A DNA stretch of 64,000 nt, from NCBI GenBank assembly GCA_040901765.1, contig JBBDYG010000116.1:1-64000 (forward strand), given 5' to 3'. Below are positions 26,261 to 33,286 of the stretch, in pieces. The notes under the pieces were generated by a model. It was not told the origin of the DNA, made no database searches, and was given only the letters and a program-made list of their open reading frames with translations. The position numbers and the translations under genes are program-made. The stretch is from JBBDYG01 sp040901765. Lineage in GTDB: Bacteria > Planctomycetota > Planctomycetia > Pirellulales > Lacipirellulaceae. Within the stretch, counting starts at the first letter, position 1. Each line of letters begins with the position of its first letter.

Positions 26261-27220
26261 ATGAAAACGCTGTACCCACCGGTCTCTGCGGGGCTTCAAC
26301 TCGCAACAGGGCGCCTTTTAGCTGCAATCGCGGTTGTGCTACTGGTTTCCCCCGCCGTAGCCCAGTTGGCAAATCCGAAGCCTGAGACGAAGACGGTAAA
26401 GACGAAGGCTGCCGCGGAACCAACCGTCGGCAACGACTGGGTTCGGCTGGAATTGGACGAAGCCGGTAAACCACGGAGTATGCAGACGGCGATCGTCCGC
26501 TATAAATCGAAGACCGATCCGGGCGTGGCGGTCGATCTGGTGGGAGCGGTTCACGTCGGCGACAAGGCCTACTACGAGGATCTCAACGAGCGGTTTAAGC
26601 AGTACGACGCGCTGCTGTACGAACTAGTGGCCCCGGATGGCACCGTGGTGGAACCGGGCCGGGGGACTTCCAGCCGGCATCCGCTGGGGGCACTGCAAAA
26701 CGGCATGAAAGACATGCTCCAACTGGAGCACCAACTAGAACAAATCGATTACACCTGCCCCAACTTCGTCCACGCCGACATGTCGCCGGAGCTGTTTTTC
26801 AAGTCGATGAAGAACCGCGACGAGAGTTTCGCGAAGATGTACTTTCGCATGATTGGGACTTCGTTGGCGTACCAAAGTCGGATGACCGCCCAAGGCGAAT
26901 CGGCGGATGTCGATATCCTCAAGGCGATCATGTCCGACGATCGGCCGCGCCAACTGAAGATCGCCCTGGCCAAACAAATGGCCGACATGGAATCGATGCT
27001 TTCGGCCTTTGGCGGCGAGGAAGGTTCGACGCTGATCACCGAGCGAAACAAGAAGGCCCTGGAGGTGCTCAAGAAGCAACTGGACGATGGAAAGAAAAAG
27101 ATTGGCATCTTCTATGGCGCCGGGCACCTGAATGACATGCACCAGCGGCTGGAAAACGAGTTTAAGCTACACCCCGCCGAAATCACTTGGCTTCCGGCCT
27201 GGAAGCTCATCGCCGAGTAA
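26261..27220 (+). CDS. Secreted TraB/GumN-type protein
   Basis: The ATG at 26261 follows GAGGG; a TTG three codons earlier is less likely. It has a signal peptide (about 30 residues, ending PAVAQ) and then a domain with the TraB/PrgY/GumN-like hallmarks: DLVGAVHVGDKAYYEDLNER near the start and IFYGAGHLNDMHQRL near the end, each containing a conserved GH/GxH pair. The TraB superfamily is thought to include metalloproteases such as Tiki. Middle helices are amphipathic. There is no operon partner. The biochemical activity of such bacterial members is not established. Confidence 0.75.
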   Translation: MKTLYPPVSAGLQLATGRLLAAIAVVLLVSPAVAQLANPKPETKTVKTKAAAEPTVGNDWVRLELDEAGKPRSMQTAIVRYKSKTDPGVAVDLVGAVHVGDKAYYEDLNERFKQYDALLYELVAPDGTVVEPGRGTSSRHPLGALQNGMKDMLQLEHQLEQIDYTCPNFVHADMSPELFFKSMKNRDESFAKMYFRMIGTSLAYQSRMTAQGESADVDILKAIMSDDRPRQLKIALAKQMADMESMLSAFGGEEGSTLITERNKKALEVLKKQLDDGKKKIGIFYGAGHLNDMHQRLENEFKLHPAEITWLPAWKLIAE

Positions 27221-27266
27221 GACTGTTATCGGGCGGCGGAAGCTGGTAGATTAGGTCTCGTCCAAA

Positions 27267-27359
27267 TTGCCGATTTCTGATTGATGATTGCTCATCGAAA
27301 CATCATCACGTCGCTTCGCAATCTCTTCAATCAGCAATCATAAATCATCAATCCAAAAT
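27267..27359. repeat. GATTNNN heptad hairpin
   Basis: Forward heptads (GATTTCT, GATTGAT, GATTGCT; 27267-27291) and inverted heptads (AATCAGC, AATCATA, AATCATC; 27330-27359) flank a 38-bp loop. The right arm ends 14 bp before the start codon of the small basic protein. Confidence 0.65.
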
Positions 27360-27373
27360 CTTCAGGAGTTCCC

Positions 27374-27472
27374 ATGGCCAAGCCAGGTCGCAAAGTAAAG
27401 AAAGCCAATCACGGCGCCCGCCCGGCGTGCAGCCGTCCCCGCAAGCAGCGCCGCCACAAGGTAAAAACCTAG
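27374..27472 (+). CDS. Tiny basic protein (32 aa)
   Basis: An AGGAG at 27364-27368 is well placed before the ATG at 27374. The product is 32 residues, starts MAKPGRKVKKANHGARPAC and ends in an Arg/Lys cluster; about half the residues are basic. The composition and the GRKVKK...RPxxSRPRK pattern are like small ribosomal or RNA-binding proteins (compare bTHX), but this is resemblance only. The gene is enclosed by heptad hairpins on both sides. Size is below usual annotation limits. Confidence 0.6.
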   Translation: MAKPGRKVKKANHGARPACSRPRKQRRHKVKT

Positions 27473-27475
27473 CGG

Positions 27476-27574
27476 AATTGATAATTGCTGATTTCTGATT
27501 GATGATTGCTTGCTGTGCCGAGGCGCTTGAGGTCAGGACTTTCTCGATCAGCAATCATAAATCATCAATCTGAA
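27476..27574. repeat. GATTNNN heptad hairpin
   Basis: Forward words (27476-27510, GATAATT, GCTGATT, TCTGATT, GATGATT) and inverted words (27547-27574) bracket a 36-bp loop between the small basic protein gene and the dehydratase gene. The start codon GTG follows the right arm by 7 bp. Confidence 0.65.
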
Positions 27575-27581
27575 ATTCTCC

Positions 27582-28100
27582 GTGAACAGCAAAGACCTGA
27601 TTCTCGACTTTCACGAGTTCGATCTCGGCCGGGTGTTGGCCGATCAGGACGCGATCCGCGCGATCAACCCCCAACGGGGGCCGATCGAGCAGCTTACGGC
27701 AATCGTGTTCGAGGACATCGAGCGCGGTATCTGCGTCGGGTACAAAGACGTGGCGGACGACGAATTCTGGGTTGGCGGCCACATGCCCGGTTTGCCGCTC
27801 ATGCCCGGGGTGATGATGTGCGAAGCGGCTGCGCAGCTTTGCAGCTATCACGTCCAAAAGTACAACATGCTGCAAACCGAAATGATCGGCTTTGGCGGCC
27901 TCGACAACGTCCGCTTTCGCGGCGTGGTGGTGCCGGGCGACCGCTTGGTAGTCGTGGCCCAGAAAGTGCAGCTTCGCCCGAAGCGGATCATGCGTTGCCG
28001 CTTTCAATGCTTCGTCAAGGAGAATCTCGTCTGCGCAGGCGAGCTTACAGGCATCCCCATTCCCACCGAACTACTCCGCGCGGGGCTGGCAGCAAAATGA
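27582..28100 (+). CDS. FabZ/FabA-like (3R)-hydroxyacyl-ACP dehydratase
   Basis: A 172-residue hot-dog fold protein starting with GTG. The key motif GGHMPGLPLMPGVMMCEAAAQ carries the catalytic His67 and Glu81 of FabZ/FabA-type enzymes. The strand FGGLDNVRFRGVVVPGDRLVVVA matches the second half of the fold. It would dehydrate 3-hydroxyacyl chains on ACP in fatty-acid synthesis, although some planctomycete homologues may act in polyketide or lipid modification. No ribosome site is visible, because the heptad array abuts the start. Confidence 0.8.
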   Translation: MNSKDLILDFHEFDLGRVLADQDAIRAINPQRGPIEQLTAIVFEDIERGICVGYKDVADDEFWVGGHMPGLPLMPGVMMCEAAAQLCSYHVQKYNMLQTEMIGFGGLDNVRFRGVVVPGDRLVVVAQKVQLRPKRIMRCRFQCFVKENLVCAGELTGIPIPTELLRAGLAAK

Positions 28101-28206
28101 ATGATTTATGATTGCTGATTTATGATTTGGGAGCGGCTGAATCGAAAACCTTGGGAACGAAGGCATCTTCCTCCAATCAGCAATCATAAATCAGCAATCA
28201 GCAATT
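28100..28206. repeat. GATTNNN heptad hairpin
   Basis: Forward words GATTTAT, GATTGCT, GATTTAT, GATTTGG (28103-28130) and inverted words AATCAGC, AATCATA, AATCAGC (28174-28206) form the gap between the dehydratase and rhomboid genes, ending eight bases before the rhomboid start. Confidence 0.65.
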
Positions 28207-28213
28207 TCTTCCC

Positions 28214-29059
28214 ATGCTCTTCCCGCTCTACGACTACAACCCGCACTCGCGATTTCCGATGTTCACGATCGTGTTGATCGCGGCCAACGTGTTCGTGATG
28301 TTTCGGATGAGCGCGATGAACATGCAGGGCCAACTGGAGACGGTGCTGCAGTACGGCTTCATCCCTGCCCGGTTGACGCAGGTCGATCAGCCGCAGCCGA
28401 TAATGATTCGCGAGCAAGCAGTCGATCCGATGGGAAATCCGATCCCGGGTCGAGCGATTGTCGCCAAGCTCTCGACCGACGGGCGGGACGTGTATCCCAC
28501 GATGCTCACGATGATGTTCGTCCACGGCGGCTGGCTGCATCTCCTCTCGAACATGTGGATGTTGTGGGTGTTCGGCAACAATGTCGAAGACCGTCTCGGG
28601 CGGCTGGTGTATCCCATGTTCTACATCCTCGGCGGCATCATTGCGGTGTTGGCCCAGTGGGCGGTCGACCCCCACAGCACCGTACCCGTGGTCGGCGCAA
28701 GCGGGGCGGTGGCCGCCGTGCTGGGCGGCTACCTGATTACCTATCCCGCAGCGCAGGTCCGCACACTGCTGTTCATCGGCATTCCGCTGCTAATCAACCT
28801 GCCGGCGTTTCTGGTCTTGGGCGCGTGGTTCTTGATGCAAACGGCGGCCGCGCTGAACCTGCTGCCGCTTGGTCTGGGAGCCGGCCCCGAGGTGAAGGTC
28901 GCCTTCTGGGCGCACATCGGTGGCTTTCTGGCCGGCCTGATCCTCATGCCGATCCTCGGCATCGGCAGCTCGCCACCCGGCAAAAGTTGGTATGATGAAG
29001 CCCGCGAGTTGTTTGATTTTCCGAGCGGCAACAGGGATGAACCAAGGTCGAGGAGTTAG
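28214..29059 (+). CDS. Rhomboid-family intramembrane serine protease
   Basis: 281 residues, six or seven helices. The catalytic Ser is in GASG (Ser163) and the His in WAHIGG (His234); Asn113 is in the helix-2 motif HLLSNMWML. Rhomboids cleave transmembrane substrates within the bilayer. The insertion between the first and second helices (about 50-95) is larger than in GlpG. No Shine-Dalgarno site precedes the ATG; the heptad array lies there instead. Confidence 0.88.
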   Translation: MLFPLYDYNPHSRFPMFTIVLIAANVFVMFRMSAMNMQGQLETVLQYGFIPARLTQVDQPQPIMIREQAVDPMGNPIPGRAIVAKLSTDGRDVYPTMLTMMFVHGGWLHLLSNMWMLWVFGNNVEDRLGRLVYPMFYILGGIIAVLAQWAVDPHSTVPVVGASGAVAAVLGGYLITYPAAQVRTLLFIGIPLLINLPAFLVLGAWFLMQTAAALNLLPLGLGAGPEVKVAFWAHIGGFLAGLILMPILGIGSSPPGKSWYDEARELFDFPSGNRDEPRSRS

Positions 29060-29071
29060 CCCAAGCGTTTT

Positions 29072-29110
29072 TCCGATTGCGGATTTCGGATTGCGGATTG
29101 CGGATTGTAA
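29072..29110 (+). repeat. GATTGCG heptad array (left border)
   Basis: Words GATTGCG, GATTTCG, GATTGCG, GATTGCG, GATTGTA in tandem. The inverted partner (29528-29563) is 418 bp away, on the far side of a gene, so the loop of this heptad hairpin contains the four-helix-bundle gene. Confidence 0.65.
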
Positions 29111-29176
29111 GATGGTCGGAGCGTGTTTGGCGTTTGCCGAATTCTTCGATTCGGCTCCGCTTACTCTGAGGCCGCA

Positions 29177-29530
29177 ATGACTGCCGATGAACTTAAGAAA
29201 CGGACCAAAGATTTCGGCGTTCGCACCGTGAAACTGGTTGAAAAGCTTCCCATTAAACGGAGCGCACAGCGGCTGGGCGACCAACTGCTGCGTAGCGGAA
29301 CGTCCGTGGGTGCGAACTACCGGGCGGCCTGCCGAGCACGTAGCGATGCAGAGTTTCGAGCGAAGTTGGGGATTTGTGAAGAGGAAGCCGATGAAGCGAT
29401 TTATTGGCTGGAAATGATAGTCGAGCTTGGATACGTTCCTGCAGAACGACTCGCCAATCTGATCGAGGAAGCGAATCAACTCCTCGCGATCATTGTTTCT
29501 TCCATCAAAACATCGCGGCGCAACAAATAA
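29177..29530 (+). CDS. Four-helix bundle protein (23S rRNA IVS-type)
   Basis: A 117-residue, all-helical protein of the family once named for the ORFs in 23S rRNA intervening sequences. Signature: helix 1 KKRTKDFGVRTVKLVEKLP, then LGDQLLRSGTSVGANYRAACRARS, and a C-terminal helical pair EADEAIYWLEMIVELGY. The ATG at 29177 has a weak GAGG (29168-29171) upstream. These proteins are small, mobile-looking genes of unclear role, often next to repeats or inserted in rRNA genes. Here it is bracketed by inverted heptad arrays. Confidence 0.85.
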   Translation: MTADELKKRTKDFGVRTVKLVEKLPIKRSAQRLGDQLLRSGTSVGANYRAACRARSDAEFRAKLGICEEEADEAIYWLEMIVELGYVPAERLANLIEEANQLLAIIVSSIKTSRRNK

Positions 29531-29563
29531 TCCGCAATCCGCAATCCGCAATCCGCAATCCAA
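29528..29563 (-). repeat. AATCCGC heptad array (right border)
   Basis: Five tandem heptads (AATCCGC) inverted relative to the array at 29072-29110. It overlaps the stop of the four-helix-bundle gene and lies 8 bp before the ABC ATPase start codon. Confidence 0.65.
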
Positions 29564-29570
29564 AATTGAC

Positions 29571-30497
29571 ATGATCGAACTCCGCGGCCTCACGAAGAAG
29601 TACGGCGACCTGTACGCCATCCGCGAGATCAACTTGGAGCTTGCGCGCGGCGACGTGTTCGGGTTCATCGGTCCCAATGGGGCCGGTAAGACCACGACCA
29701 TGCGGATTCTGGCGACGCTGCTGAACCCGACCTGGGGCGAGGCTTACGTCGGTGGCAACTCGATCTACACCAAGCCCAAGGAAATCCGCCGCATCATTGG
29801 CTACATGCCCGACTTCTTCGGCGTATACGATGACATGAAGGTGATCGAATATTTGGAATTCTTTGCGGCGGCGTATCGCATCAAAGGCGCCCAGCGCAAG
29901 AAGATCTGCGACGACGTGCTCGCGCTCGTGGACCTCGGCTACAAGCGCGAAGCGCTGGTCACCAGCCTGTCGCGCGGAATGACACAGCGGCTGGGCCTCG
30001 CGCGGGTGTTGCTGCACGACCCCCAGGTGCTGCTCCTCGACGAGCCAGCCAGCGGCCTCGATCCCCGGGCCCGCATCGAAATCCGCGGCCTGCTCAAAGA
30101 ACTCCGCAACATGGGCAAGACGATCATGGTCTCCAGCCACATCTTGCCGGAGTTGGCCGACATCTGCAACAAGATCGGCATCATCGAGCGCGGCGAGCTC
30201 ATCGTGAACGCCGACGTGGCCGACGTGATGCGCCAGGTCCGCCAGCAAACGGTGCTTAAGATCGGCGTCGCGGGCGACGCGGAAGCCGCCGCTTTAGTGC
30301 TGGAGTCACACCCGTTGGTGGACAAAGTCGAGCTTCACGATGGGGTGCTAACGGTCACGATCATCGCCGGCGCGGAAGACTACAGCCCGTTATCTATCGC
30401 GCTCATCGAAGGCGGCCATCGGCTTACGCTGTTCAAGGAGGACGAGATCAACCTCGAAACAGCGTTCATGGCGTTGACCCAGGGAATCACTTCGTAA
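29571..30497 (+). CDS. ABC transporter ATP-binding protein (orphan)
   Basis: 308 residues: Walker A GPNGAGKTTTM, signature LSRGMTQRLGLARV, Walker B LLLDEPASGLDP and SSHILPE. It belongs to the ABC-2 type exporter ATPases and lacks an adjacent permease in the window. The start at 29571 (MIELRGLTKKYG) is preferred over a start in the four-helix-bundle gene tail. The heptad array sits directly upstream, with no recognisable ribosome site. Its membrane partner must lie elsewhere. Confidence 0.83.
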   Translation: MIELRGLTKKYGDLYAIREINLELARGDVFGFIGPNGAGKTTTMRILATLLNPTWGEAYVGGNSIYTKPKEIRRIIGYMPDFFGVYDDMKVIEYLEFFAAAYRIKGAQRKKICDDVLALVDLGYKREALVTSLSRGMTQRLGLARVLLHDPQVLLLDEPASGLDPRARIEIRGLLKELRNMGKTIMVSSHILPELADICNKIGIIERGELIVNADVADVMRQVRQQTVLKIGVAGDAEAAALVLESHPLVDKVELHDGVLTVTIIAGAEDYSPLSIALIEGGHRLTLFKEDEINLETAFMALTQGITS

Positions 30498-30605
30498 GTA
30501 TTTTTCGGCGCAGCCGTCGCACCACGTGCGACACGGTCCCGGGCGACACGTGGTGTCGCGGCTAAGGTGCCGACTTGCCTATCCGCGCCTCGTCCTTCAT
30601 AATTC

Positions 30606-30636
30606 CTGCAATCCCAAATCCCAAATCCCAAATCTG
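30606..30636 (-). repeat. AATCCCA heptad array
   Basis: Three or four tandem copies of a 7-bp word (AATCCCA, AATCCCA, AATCCCA) lie 12 bp upstream of the tRNA-Glu gene. Confidence 0.55.
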
Positions 30637-30647
30637 ATATCACCTCC

Positions 30648-30720
30648 GCCCCCATCGTCTAGTGGCCCAGGACGCCGCCCTCTCACGGCGGAAACAGGGG
30701 TTCGACTCCCCTTGGGGGTA
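30648..30720 (+). tRNA. tRNA-Glu (anticodon CTC)
   Basis: Cloverleaf readable by eye: acceptor arms GCCCCCA and TGGGGGT, D arm, anticodon stem CCGCC/GGCGG around the loop CTCTCAC (anticodon CTC), T stem AGGGG/CCCCT with TTCGACT loop, and discriminator A. The first acceptor pair is a G-T wobble. CCA is not encoded. Confidence 0.88.
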
Positions 30721-30776
30721 CTATTATCTCGCATTCACTCTAGCGGCGTGGCGGCGTAAGACTTGCCCCGACCGGC

Positions 30777-32108
30777 TTACGTCAGTTCGCCAATCGGCTG
30801 GCCTTGGTTGAGTATCTTCATCGGCCGGCCGGCGTGATCGTGAAATTCGTCTTGCCAGTCGATGCCCAGCACCCGATAGATCGTCGCCAATACGTCACCG
30901 GGTGAGTAGGGCTTGCTCGTTGGGTACGCGGCGTGACGGTCGGTCGTGCCGATCATTTGTCCCATCTGCAGGCCTCCGCCGGCCATCAATACGCAGAACG
31001 CGCCCGGCCAGTGATCCCGGCCCGCGTCTTTATTGATTTTAGGCGTCCGCCCGAATTCGCCCATCACGTTCACCAGCACGCGCTTCTGCAGCCCCCGTTC
31101 GTGTAGGTCGATGATCAATGCGGACAAAGCCCGGTCCAGGCGGGGCAGCAACACGTTCTTTTGCTCGCCGAAATTGTTCACGTGCGTGTCCCAGCCTCCG
31201 CCGGAGAGGCAGCTCACGTAACTCACGCCGGCCTCCACCAGCCGGCGGGCCAGCAACAAGTTCTGACCCAGGGAGGTCCGTCCGTATCGCTCCCGCACTG
31301 AATCTGGCTCTTGCCGAATGTCGAACGCTCGGATGGCGCTCGAGCTGGTAATCAAATCCATCGCCTGCTGATAGAAGGCGTCCATCCCGACCAGGCGGCC
31401 GGACGCATCCATCTCGCGGCGCATGTTGTCGAGATCCTGAAGCAGACTGCGCCGACGTTCGACCCGCACCGGCGTGACGCCCTCTGGAATCTTCAAATCG
31501 CGCACTTCAAAATCGTCGGCGTTTGGCTCGACTTCCGTCGTAAACGGATTGCAGGCGGCTCCCAGATATCCAGCGCCGGCAAACGCCTGCGCCCGGGGCA
31601 CGGCGACATACGTTGGCAAACCGCCCAACACGGGCCCCCGCGCTCGTGCCACCACCGAACCCGTCGAGGGGGTCACGTTTCGTCCGGAGATGGCGTTGGG
31701 AGCGACGTACCCGGTCTGCATCAAATGGGAACTGGGGAGGTGCGACGAGTTCTCATGCGTCACCGATCGCACCACGGAGAACTTGTCCATCACGGCGGCG
31801 AGTCGGGGCAGATGCTCCGAGATTCGAATGCCGGGCACCGAGGTCGAAATCTCGTGGAACTCGCCGCGTATGTCCGCCGGCGCGTCCGGTTTGAGGTCGA
31901 ACGTGTCGAGTTGGCTTGGCCCGCCGCCGAGGAATAGCTGAATCACTGCCGTGTTAGCAGAGGGTTGCGATTGCGACGCTGCCGAAGCGCGCCGGCGGAG
32001 CAGATCGGGGAGGGTCACGCCGCCCAGGGCCAGCGACCCGATGCGCAGCACGCTGCGGCGGCTGACTCGATCGCAATTCTGAAATGTCCTGCCGCACAAT
32101 TCGAGCAT
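30777..32108 (-). CDS. DUF1501 protein (secreted, Tat-type leader)
   Basis: A 443-residue member of the DUF1501 (sulfatase-like) family that is highly expanded in planctomycetes. The start at 32108 follows GAGGGA. The leader has a twin-arginine-like motif (SRRSVLRIGSLALGG). Family motifs: FLGGGPSQLDTFDLKPDAP, RGEFHEISTSVPGIRISEHLP, NVMGEFGRTPKINKDAGRDHWP and a C-terminal ATIYRVLGIDW...DHAGRPM. It is a probable periplasmic or outer-surface enzyme of unknown activity, often paired with DUF1549/DUF1553 proteins, as here. Confidence 0.88.
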   Translation of the reverse strand: MLELCGRTFQNCDRVSRRSVLRIGSLALGGVTLPDLLRRRASAASQSQPSANTAVIQLFLGGGPSQLDTFDLKPDAPADIRGEFHEISTSVPGIRISEHLPRLAAVMDKFSVVRSVTHENSSHLPSSHLMQTGYVAPNAISGRNVTPSTGSVVARARGPVLGGLPTYVAVPRAQAFAGAGYLGAACNPFTTEVEPNADDFEVRDLKIPEGVTPVRVERRRSLLQDLDNMRREMDASGRLVGMDAFYQQAMDLITSSSAIRAFDIRQEPDSVRERYGRTSLGQNLLLARRLVEAGVSYVSCLSGGGWDTHVNNFGEQKNVLLPRLDRALSALIIDLHERGLQKRVLVNVMGEFGRTPKINKDAGRDHWPGAFCVLMAGGGLQMGQMIGTTDRHAAYPTSKPYSPGDVLATIYRVLGIDWQDEFHDHAGRPMKILNQGQPIGELT

Positions 32109-32476
32109 GGTTCCCTCGCGTTCAGGCCGGTCAGTGTAACGCGAAACAGCCACTCAAATCAAGCGAATTTTTAACGGCGGCGACGAGGGCGTTGAGTGTA
32201 GTCTTCACGCTCCGTCCGCCACGGCCGATCTTCGACGTGAAGTATTTCCTCTCGCGGAGCGAGAGGATTACACTGGCGATGAAATTGCGACGCGACACCA
32301 GAGACGCCTACTGTGCCCGAAGACCAGAAGAATGGAACAGCGAACACGCCCGAATGTACTCGCGAGGCCGGCAAATGTCCACATCTTCGGTAGAACTAGC
32401 CCATTCGGCGTCAGCGGCTTTATGTCCCGTCCCACGCCTGCCGGCCCATTTTGTCGAGTTGTGCTAGAATAGTGGC
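32109..32476. repeat. Gap with a short 8-3-8 palindrome
   Basis: No gene is visible. The clearest element is the palindrome CCTCTCGCGGAGCGAGAGG (32248-32266, 8-bp arms, 3-nt loop), architecturally like the hairpins at 3746-3764 and 41541-41559. The right end is the leader of the nucleotidyltransferase gene. Confidence 0.45.
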
Positions 32477-32911
32477 ATGAGCGTCCAACGTGAGAAAACC
32501 GTCCACGAACAACCGACGCCGTGGTATCGCGGCGCCGATGTCCCAATGTCGGTCATCCGCCGTTTCGCCCGCCAGGTCGCCGAGCGATTTCATCCCGAGA
32601 AGATCATTCTCTTCGGCTCACACGCCTACGGCCAGCCGCGCGCCGACAGCGACGTCGATATCCTGGTGATTATGCCCTGCCGCAACCAGCTCGATCAGGC
32701 CTTCAAGATCCGGCTGGCCGTCTCAGCCCCTTTCTCGATGGATCTAATCGTCCGCACTCCGAAAAACATCGCATGGCGGCTCAAGGAAGGTGAGTCGTTC
32801 CATACAGAAATTGTGAACAAAGGCAAGGTGTTGTATGAAAAGGGCGACACGGGAATGGGTCGGCAAAGCCGAAGACGATTACCGAGCCGCCAAGTTTCTC
32901 GCGCGAAGTAG
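32477..32911 (+). CDS. MNT-type nucleotidyltransferase (antitoxin-like)
   Basis: 144 residues with the minimal nucleotidyltransferase motif ILFGSHAYGQPRADSDVDIL: Gly47-Ser48 and Asp59/Asp61 supply the metal-binding site. In HEPN-MNT systems such proteins AMPylate the HEPN toxin and so restrain it. The 3' end overlaps the HEPN gene by 77 bp in another frame, the classic arrangement. The C-terminal 25 residues therefore lack family resemblance. Confidence 0.8.
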   Translation: MSVQREKTVHEQPTPWYRGADVPMSVIRRFARQVAERFHPEKIILFGSHAYGQPRADSDVDILVIMPCRNQLDQAFKIRLAVSAPFSMDLIVRTPKNIAWRLKEGESFHTEIVNKGKVLYEKGDTGMGRQSRRRLPSRQVSRAK

Positions 32912-33233
32912 CGAACCTTTCCACGATCAACTCTGCTTCCATTGTCAGCAGGCTGCCGAGAAGTACTTGAAGGCGCTATTGGAAGAGCTCGGCCTTTCCA
33001 TCGAAAAAACGCACGAACTGGTACGGCTGCTGGACTAGCTCGTTCCTCAGCATCCCTCCCTCAGACCGTTACGGCGCGGATTGAAATTCTTGACCAATTT
33101 TTCGGTCAACGTGCGCTATCCGGGTGACAACGCCACTGGCCGTCAGGCCAAGGCTGCTCTGCGCTGGGCCGGCGAAGTTCGCGACGCGTGTCGCGAATTG
33201 CTGGACCCGCGGCCACCAAAGCGACGGCGATAA
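32835..33233 (+). pseudogene. HEPN-domain toxin gene with in-frame amber stop
   Basis: The reading frame is 132 codons long. Codons 1-67 give the start of a HEPN protein (WVGKAEDDYRAAKFLARS, CFHCQQAAEKYLKALLEELG). Codon 68 is TAG (33036-33038). The frame then continues with family-like sequence (LRRGLKFLTNFSVNVRYPGD, ALRWAGEVRDACRELL) to TAA at 33231-33233. A single change of TTG to TAG explains it. The toxin is inactive unless the stop is suppressed or a sequencing error; the partner MNT gene is intact. Confidence 0.8.
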
Positions 33234-33286
33234 ACGAACGCAGCCGACGACAGCGCTAAGAACCAGTTTGCCGGCTCTAATACCAA

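Noticed and set aside
27267..29563. Heptad arrays as a CRISPR array
   Set aside because: Unit length is 7 bp without unique spacers, and no cas genes are present.
29505..30248. Minus-strand ORF opposite the ABC ATPase
   Set aside because: Antisense shadow of Walker and signature motifs on the plus strand.
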